From assembly GCA_030765065.1 (NCBI GenBank), contig CM060986.1, positions 78,981,573 to 79,045,572 on the forward strand: a DNA stretch of 64,000 nucleotides, in the 5' to 3' direction. A program made the position numbers and the translations under genes. A model generated the notes under the pieces. The model was not told the origin of the DNA, did no database searches, and saw nothing but the letters and a program-made list of their open reading frames with translations. Positions 58,421 to 64,000 of this stretch are shown one piece after another. Source of the stretch: Deroplatys truncata. Its lineage: Eukaryota > Arthropoda > Insecta > Mantodea > Mantidae. How positions within the stretch are numbered: the first letter of the stretch is position 1; the number at the start of each line of letters is the position of its first letter.

Positions 58421-58744
58421 TCAGAAATTTGTGTAGTGTGGATAGAAGAATGATGTCACAAGAAATCAGTGTCTGTCACTGTTACATATGCCATTTTTAA
58501 AACTGTTATTAGATTTATTAATCACTGTTCTGTTGAATTAAATCTTACAAATGTATAACAAAAAAGTAAAATTAAAAGTTGACATCTTCTTTTTAGTCAT
58601 AGAACATAGCACAATATATTTTTTCTCCACCTCATGGACAAAATGCTTGTTCCAACCTCACATTTGCTCCTTCCATCTTTTAATTGGTTTTCTTGTAGGT
58701 TTTTATACCTTCAGTTTATGATTATATGCTGCTTTAGTTAATTT
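58421..58744. other. Unassigned CpG-free spacer
   Basis: No gene or known repeat seen. Confidence 0.4.
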
Positions 58745-59205
58745 TGTTGACTATTATGACCATGCGTGCAAGGCTACCTGCAGACCATCGGTAAGCACCA
58801 CTCAACCTGACACCTGATGGGGTCTTCAACTAGTAGTCAAAACAATAGCCATCGTGTGCTGCTTACCTGTTCTAGATCATTCCTTTTGGCATGTTCTAGT
58901 AGCCTGTCTTTCTAGAACCTTCTGCTTTGTATGTGAGGCCTATATAAGGGGCTGCTCTTGCCTGGAGCTCAGTTCAGTAAGTTGAACAGTTACGTGAAAA
59001 GTACACATTGCCAATGCAGTTCAATTGTGAGTTGTGACTCATTGGTTCAGTTGTGAGTTGTGATTAATGGATCAGTTGTGTTGTGTTTCGAATGTGCGCC
59101 AAAAGTGACTCAAGTGTAATGTTTGTACTATGTGGATGCCTAAGTGACAAATAAAATGTGTTCTGCAGTAACTGGTGTACTCATTTGTTACACTACATTC
59201 TTTCC
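58745..59205 (+). mobile_element. LTR-like element with core promoter, family L2
   Basis: TATATAA at 58941-58947 is followed 30 bp later by the arthropod initiator TCAGT (58969-58973, repeated at 58974-58978). AATAAA lies at 59150-59155. The outer bases TGTTGACTATT and CATTTGTTACA fit TG...CA LTR ends, but no target duplication was found. No gag/pol adjoins it, so a solo LTR is the best reading; a host promoter is the alternative. Confidence 0.5.
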
Positions 59206-59361
59206 AAATGTTGCATTCATTTGTCTTTTGATGTTCTTTGTTTTTTCATTTTCCAAATAAATGTTTAATTCCTTTTTATATATTCATTGTTTATTTTATC
59301 TAATCTTACAGTTCTTCTGAGAAGTTCATATCCAGTGTATGTATTCTACATTTTTTAGTCA

Positions 59362-60800
59362 TTACATCAAGGTTGTAAATTGAGTCCTGTATTATTTAAT
59401 CTGTTCATAGACGATATTTTGGAATCAATTAGAGTAGAGAACAGACATGTGCCAACAATTAATAATAAGGAAATACCTGGTTTGTTATTTGCAGATGATT
59501 TAGTCGCAGCATCTATAAGTAATGTGGGATTGGCGAGAACAATTGAAGTGATAGATAAATTTTGCACAAAATGGAGTGTATGAATTAATGTAAATAAAAC
59601 AAAAATTATGGTATTTAAAAAGGGCAATAAATTACGAAAGATGAGAAATGGTATTGGCATGGAAGAGAAATTGAGGTAGTCCAAAAATTGGATTATTTAG
59701 GGATACGATTAAGCAGCAATAGTGAGTGGAGCGAACACAAGAGAATAGTATTAGCTAAAGGAAAAATGGCAATGAAAGCCATTAAAACTTGTATAGATAA
59801 ATTACCAGAAATGCAATTAAAATGGTTAAGAGAGAATTTATACTACTGTAGTAGAAGCAAAAATGTTATATGGAGCAGAGATTTGGGGCCTAGAAGAAGG
59901 ATGGATAAATATAGACATGATCCATAGGAGCTTTTGTAAACAAATATTGGGCTTACCAAGATCATCATCCAACGGAGTAGCTCAAGCCGAATTAGGAAGA
60001 ATGGGAATTAAAGGAAAAATAGTGGAAAGAGTGCTAAAATATTGGATTAGAATTAGAAATTTTGAAGATCAGAGCATTTTACATCAATGTTTGATAGTGC
60101 AGGAAAGACTTAATCATAAGGAGTCTTGACTAGATAAGATAAAGGAAACCTTGTTGAAGATAGGTTTCGGGGAGATGTGGAGAGCTAAAGAATTATTACA
60201 AATAGGTTTCTGGAATGAAATTAGGACAAGAATAGAGGATATGGAAAAACAAGATTTATTAGCGAGTTTTACTTTTAAAGCTCACTGAGATTATACAGAG
60301 AAATGAATGTAGTATGGAGCTGGGAACAGTATGTTGGTATATGTGATAAAACAGCAAGAGCAGGATTTGCATGGGCTAGGACAGGGATGGTGAACTTGAA
60401 AGGTTTGAGAAAAGAGATTGATTTGGAGAAATGCCCACTATGCCACCGGAAAGTTAAAGAGTGGCATATAGTTTTAGAGTGTGAAGAAACGAAGTTGCTT
60501 AGAAAGAGAATTGAGACGAGAGAATGGTTATATTTACCAATATAAATTCAAGCTAAAAAGTTAGTAAATGTAAAATCTAGGAAAAATATAATAGAAGTAG
60601 GAAACTTTTTGGGCAAAGTAAGAGCAAAATGGATGAGGAAAATTAGCAAGGAAGAGGTAAATGAGTATTAAATTATAGTAGTTTTATTTGATATGTTGCA
60701 AATAGGGTCCAACAAATCGACAACCTCAAGGTTTGAGTTTGTTGGGGTTCAAGTTAGAGTTAGTATTGAAGATTAAATAAATTGATAATTGTACTTTTAG
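59362..60800 (+). mobile_element. 5'-truncated LINE with reverse transcriptase remnants
   Basis: Begins abruptly at the RT motif HQGCKLSPVLFNLFIDDI, followed by LLFADDLVAAS (catalytic FADD). The frame then breaks near 59583-59655 (TGA and an indel), goes on through KLDYLGIRLSSNSEW, MLYGAEIWGLEEGW and ILGLPRSSSNG, and ends with the zinc knuckle CPLCHRKVKEWHIVLEC (C-x2-C-x7-H-x4-C). The last codons, KEEVNEY, stop at about 60670; a 3'UTR follows. Fewer defects than the other LINEs here, so younger. Clade not resolved; endonuclease absent. Confidence 0.85.
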
Positions 60801-61119
60801 ATTAGGAGGAATGCTGGTTATCAGTATTCCATACTGCTGGATACCAGTAGTTAAGAGGTTAGTTTTTTTTATATTTTATTTTGTTATTTTTAGTAACTGG
60901 GTTAATAATATAATTAATTACTTACTAATTACTAATCATTACATAGGTTTAACATTCATGAGGCAGAGCAGAAAAGAGCCATGGTTTCATAAAATTTTAG
61001 TATTGCATCCATTCTAGTTTCATGTTTTAAAGTTTTGTGAATCACTACACATAGCATGTATTAGGTAATTTCATGTCAAGGGCTGAGAGCCAATAGAACA
61101 TAAATCAAACAAGTGGTAT
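60801..61119. other. Unassigned spacer between LINE and Penelope-like element
   Basis: AT-rich; nothing recognised. Confidence 0.35.
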
Positions 61120-61945
61120 TTAAGGCAAGATTTTGAAACTTATTACATGCTCTTTTTTAATATTGTGTATGTTTTCCCAAACTTTAAGTTCAGCAGGCAT
61201 ACTGATGTTTCTCAATAATGTGAGTTTTGGACTGAAGTCATGGTTGGCAGTCCAGAAATGGTTTGCTAAGACTAATTTGTCTATTTGCTTACTACTAATG
61301 CAACTGAAATGTCTTCTGGTTTCAATATTTCTTTTTGTTTTTCCTACATATACCAGGTTACAGTTTTCACAGTTCCTAAGTAAATACCAGATTTTTGTTC
61401 TGATGCAAATTGTATTTTTTCTTTCAATGGAGAAGCAAACAAATTCTGTAGGGTATAATTATTTTGTGGGGCTAAAGTTACAATGAATTTTTTTTTAAAT
61501 TTTACTGAAGCTGCACTAAAGCTAGGATGGTAAGTGAATTTTACAAACTGTCATTGTGGTTCTTATGTGCAGAGTGTAATGTTTTTTCTGGGGCTTTTTG
61601 TTTCTGAAATTTTGCAAGCTTGTTATGTATCTACACTATGTTAGTGTTGAGACCATTCTTTTGCACTATGGAAAAGATGCAGTTGCATACCTGCTGCTAA
61701 TATTCTTTGCTGAGGGGGAGGCTGACCAAACTGTAGGCAAGACTGATGAATATGAAGTGCTGGTAGGGGTTTGGGTTGAAGCTGTTAAGCTTGACATAGT
61801 TGTCTGTGTAAGTGGATTTACAATGAATGGATGCCAAAAGTTTTATTTCCTGATGACTTTCAATCTAGGTATGGAAGAGACCCTTTATTTTCTATTTTGA
61901 GTGTAAATTGTGTGGATTTGTCCTGTAGATTTAAAGTTTGAGGGC
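61120..61945 (-). mobile_element. Penelope-like retroelement, RT C terminus and GIY-YIG endonuclease
   Basis: On the minus strand the order is: FTLKIENKGSLPYLD (late RT motif), TDNYVKLNSFNPNPYQHF, SLAYSLVSLPLSKEY, NGLNTNIV, then, after a frameshift, KSGIYL and NCENCNLVYVGKTKR, and LANHFWTANHDFSPKL, with TAA at 61120-61122. SGIY plus CxxCN...YVGKT-R is the GIY-YIG endonuclease attached to Penelope-like RTs. At least two stops and two frameshifts; the RT core is missing. Confidence 0.78.
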
Positions 61946-62313
61946 AACCTGAGTTTTTTCATACCATACTTTTTTTCTATTTACTTAACAATAATCACAA
62001 TAAATTGCCTCTAAATGGTTTAAAATTTGACAGTACAGACTTAAATTCCATTCAAGATGCAGCAGCAACAATGTGCTGTTCAATATCACTAATACAAGTA
62101 TAATGCCTGTGTGTGTAGGCATTATTGGAGGGAACTGAATCAGATTTGAAAAACTCAATGCCATGGGCAGGAGTTGCACCATGGATCCAATCACAAGCAA
62201 ATTTTTGTAACTAATGAACTCATTTGGAAAAGAAAAAGAAAAAATGTGTTTTCTCACACAAGTAAATTAGATCTCGTAATGCATCAAAACTCAAACTGCA
62301 ACAACTTAAAATG
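61946..62313. other. Spacer with a tRNA-like fragment
   Basis: Contains only the fragment at 62126-62200. Confidence 0.35.
62126..62200 (-). repeat. Fragment of the tRNA-like element
   Basis: GAACTGAATCAGATTTGAAA then AACTCAATGCCATGG and GTTGCACCATGGATCC match the tail and box B side of the units at 50834 and 54736. Confidence 0.6.
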
Positions 62314-63801
62314 CAGAGTGTCCCACTTAAACACCAATAAAATAAATTCTTATAACTGGGAATGTATAAGCCAAAGGGAAATAAATTTAGTCAGATTTGG
62401 TAGTGCAGATCTTGCCATTTCTGTAACAATGGTTGCCACAGAGTTGTGACATTGAGAAATACATAAATAAATAAATAACAACAAATTGCTGATTCTGTGA
62501 AACTAGCCATGTGAACTGTTCAGCAGAAAGTCTCGTGCGTTCTTTGGTTAGCAGAAACAAAGTCTGTGAAGCATGTTCAATGCCGATTTCATCGGGAGAA
62601 TAACCTTCAAAGGCACGATCCCATTCCTGACTATAAGAGAATAATGGCCTGGGATGCAAAATTGAAGCTTGTTGTTAAGCAGTGGTAAGCATGCTATGAA
62701 AAGAGTTTCTGAAGAGAACATTGAACTCATACGAACCTGCTTTACAAGAAGCCCAAGAATATCAATCCAAAATGCAAGTTTACAACTCCAGGTTCCTCGC
62801 AGTAGTGTTCACAATGTTGTGCACAAAAGGCTCTGTCTTTGAGCATACAAAATTCAAATCACACAGAAAATCAAGCACGATGATAAACATAAGAGGCTAA
62901 ATTTTGTTGCAAGTGTTTTGGACAAAATTCATGAAAATAACTCATACTTAGATCATTTCTGCTTCTCTGACAAGTCAACTTTCCACATATTAGGGAAAGT
63001 TAGCATACACAATTGCAGAATCTGGGGGAGTGAGAATCCTTCTGTTGTGTTTCAACATGACTGTGATTCACCCAAAGTTAATGTCTCTTGTAGATTAATG
63101 AAAGATTGTGTGATAGGTCCCCCCCCTTTTTATTTGTTGAACCTACAGCGACTGGTCGAACCTATCTAGATATGTTGGACTTGTATGTCATCCCACAACT
63201 TCCTGCAGGAACCATTTATCAGCAAGATGGTGCTCCTCCTCACTTCGCATTGCAGGTATGCAAGTTTCTGAATGACAATTTTTCCAGACAGTGGATTGGC
63301 AGAGGATCCGAGACAATTGCTTGGCTGCCTAGGTCACCAGATCTATCACCCTTGGACTTTTATCTATGGGGATTCAGCAAGGATCAAGTTTACAGAATAC
63401 TAGTGGCTGACCTCCATGATTTGAAATTCAAATTCGCCTTGCAATCCAAAATGTCCCAATTGATATGCTGAGCAATACCTGGAGAGGTGGACAACTTGCT
63501 CAACATCTGCCATACTACAAATGGTTGTCATTTTCAAATCTATTGAAATTGTGGCTCTTTAGATAATAGAAAATGTTAACAGTTTCAATTACATAACTTT
63601 TTCTATTGATTTATAACTATTTATTTTATTTTAGTTATTTATTTATTTATTTATTTATATCTCAATGCCACAACTCCGTGGCAACCATTGTTACATAAAC
63701 TGCAAGATCTGCACTACCAAACTGACTAGATTTGTTTCTCTTTGGCTTATACATTCCAAGTTATAAACATTTGTTTTATTAGTGTTTTAAGTGGGACCCT
63801 G
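62314..63801 (+). mobile_element. Tc1/mariner element with ~165-bp terminal inverted repeats, family M2
   Basis: Left TIR 62314-62478 and right TIR 63640-63801 are inverted copies (GTGTCCCACTTAAACACC versus GGGTCCCACTTAAAACAC; both contain GGAATGTATAAGCCAAAG). TA follows the right end at 63802-63803; the left counterpart has mutated to TG. An AAAT-repeat patch sits at the inner edge of both TIRs. 1488 bp. Confidence 0.88.
62696..63471 (+). pseudogene. Tc1/mariner transposase pseudogene, DD41D-like spacing
   Basis: The N terminus has FTRSPRISIQNASLQLQVPR and SSVHNVVHKRLC, a helix-turn-helix, broken by TGA near 62839. The DDE domain has the first Asp in FCFSDKSTFH, the second in YQQDGAPPHF, and the third in SPDLSPLDFYLWG, 42 residues after the second; this is near the DD41D (rosa-like) group. 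A run of C at about 63118-63126 shifts the frame between IGPP and FLFVEPTATGRTYLDML. All three aspartates survive. The start at 62696 is the first ATG in the HTH frame. Confidence 0.85.
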
Positions 63802-63814
63802 TATATCAAACTGA

Positions 63815-64000
63815 ATGTTTCAGAAAGAGAAAATGCAACTAATGCTACAAAATAAGTTATTAGACATAAACTGCATATTTTAATGAGCTCTACAGTTTTC
63901 CTGCTATGAGTTTCTATTTCTTATGGTTTCCCACTTATATAAAATTCAACAAGAATGAAAAGGGAATTCACAGGCTTAATATCAGAAAATACAGATATGC
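63815..64000 (+). repeat. RepA copy running off the right edge
   Basis: GACATAAACTGCATATTTTA then ATGAGCTCTACAG and TTATGGTTTCCCACTTATAT match the RepA interior. The 5' end is missing and the 3' part lies outside the window. Confidence 0.75.

Noticed and set aside
58745-59205. Promoter of MTFP1
   Set aside because: The TATA/initiator pair points along the plus strand, opposite to MTFP1.
1-64000. CRISPR array, bacterial operon or prophage
   Set aside because: No regular direct repeats with unique spacers, no dense intronless genes and no ribosome-binding pattern; the repeats are dispersed eukaryotic transposons.

Overview
The window is eukaryotic nuclear DNA from an arthropod, most likely a large-genome insect. 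It is AT-rich and almost entirely transposon-derived, real coding sequence appears only as short spliced exons, and every transposase or reverse transcriptase is a broken copy. The tRNA-derived SINEs and arthropod-type Tc1/mariner proteins fit an insect, but I cannot name the species. There are no operons, no intact RNA genes and no CRISPR array. Two host genes are visible, both on the minus strand near the right end: the last two coding exons of MTFP1 (mitochondrial fission process protein 1, 57285-57800) and what looks like the first coding exon of a TBC1D10/whacked-type RabGAP (55900-56036). A CpG-rich stretch at about 56.2-57.0 kb between them is the likely TBC1D10 promoter. Their remaining exons were not found here and may lie outside the window. 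Layout: 0-4.2 kb holds several copies of one dominant repeat, here called RepA. 4.3-4.8 kb is a LINE 3' end with a TAA tail. 6.0-9.8 kb holds two deleted Tc1/mariner elements. 10.4-19.6 kb holds RepA copies, SINE-1 copies and a palindromic mariner compound. 20.3-22.0 kb holds a solo LTR and a degenerate mariner. 23.2-31.2 kb is RepA, SINE-1 and a second solo LTR. 31.9-33.8 kb is a triple nest (RepA in RepA in SINE-1). 36.7-38.0 kb is a complete-length dead mariner. 39.2-40.7 kb is a LINE split by a solo LTR with a target duplication. 41.4-42.4 kb is a Helitron-like element. 45-53.9 kb is RepA, a hAT element and a palindromic tRNA-like insert. 56-58 kb contains the host genes. 58.7-63.8 kb holds an LTR, a LINE, a Penelope-like element and a mariner with long terminal inverted repeats. 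RepA is the most interesting feature. It has about 25 copies covering roughly a quarter of the window and no protein of its own. Near-complete copies are about 865-895 bp. It has a 12-bp inverted repeat placed asymmetrically, an internal CA tract, a 3'-terminal hairpin that keeps pairing while its bases change between copies, and insertion sites in A-runs. These traits resemble Helentron-associated (DINE-1-like) elements more than classic MITEs; that assignment is inference. The right quarter (about 47.5-62 kb) is much poorer in CpG than the left, except around the putative promoter, which is what germline gene-body methylation would leave behind.
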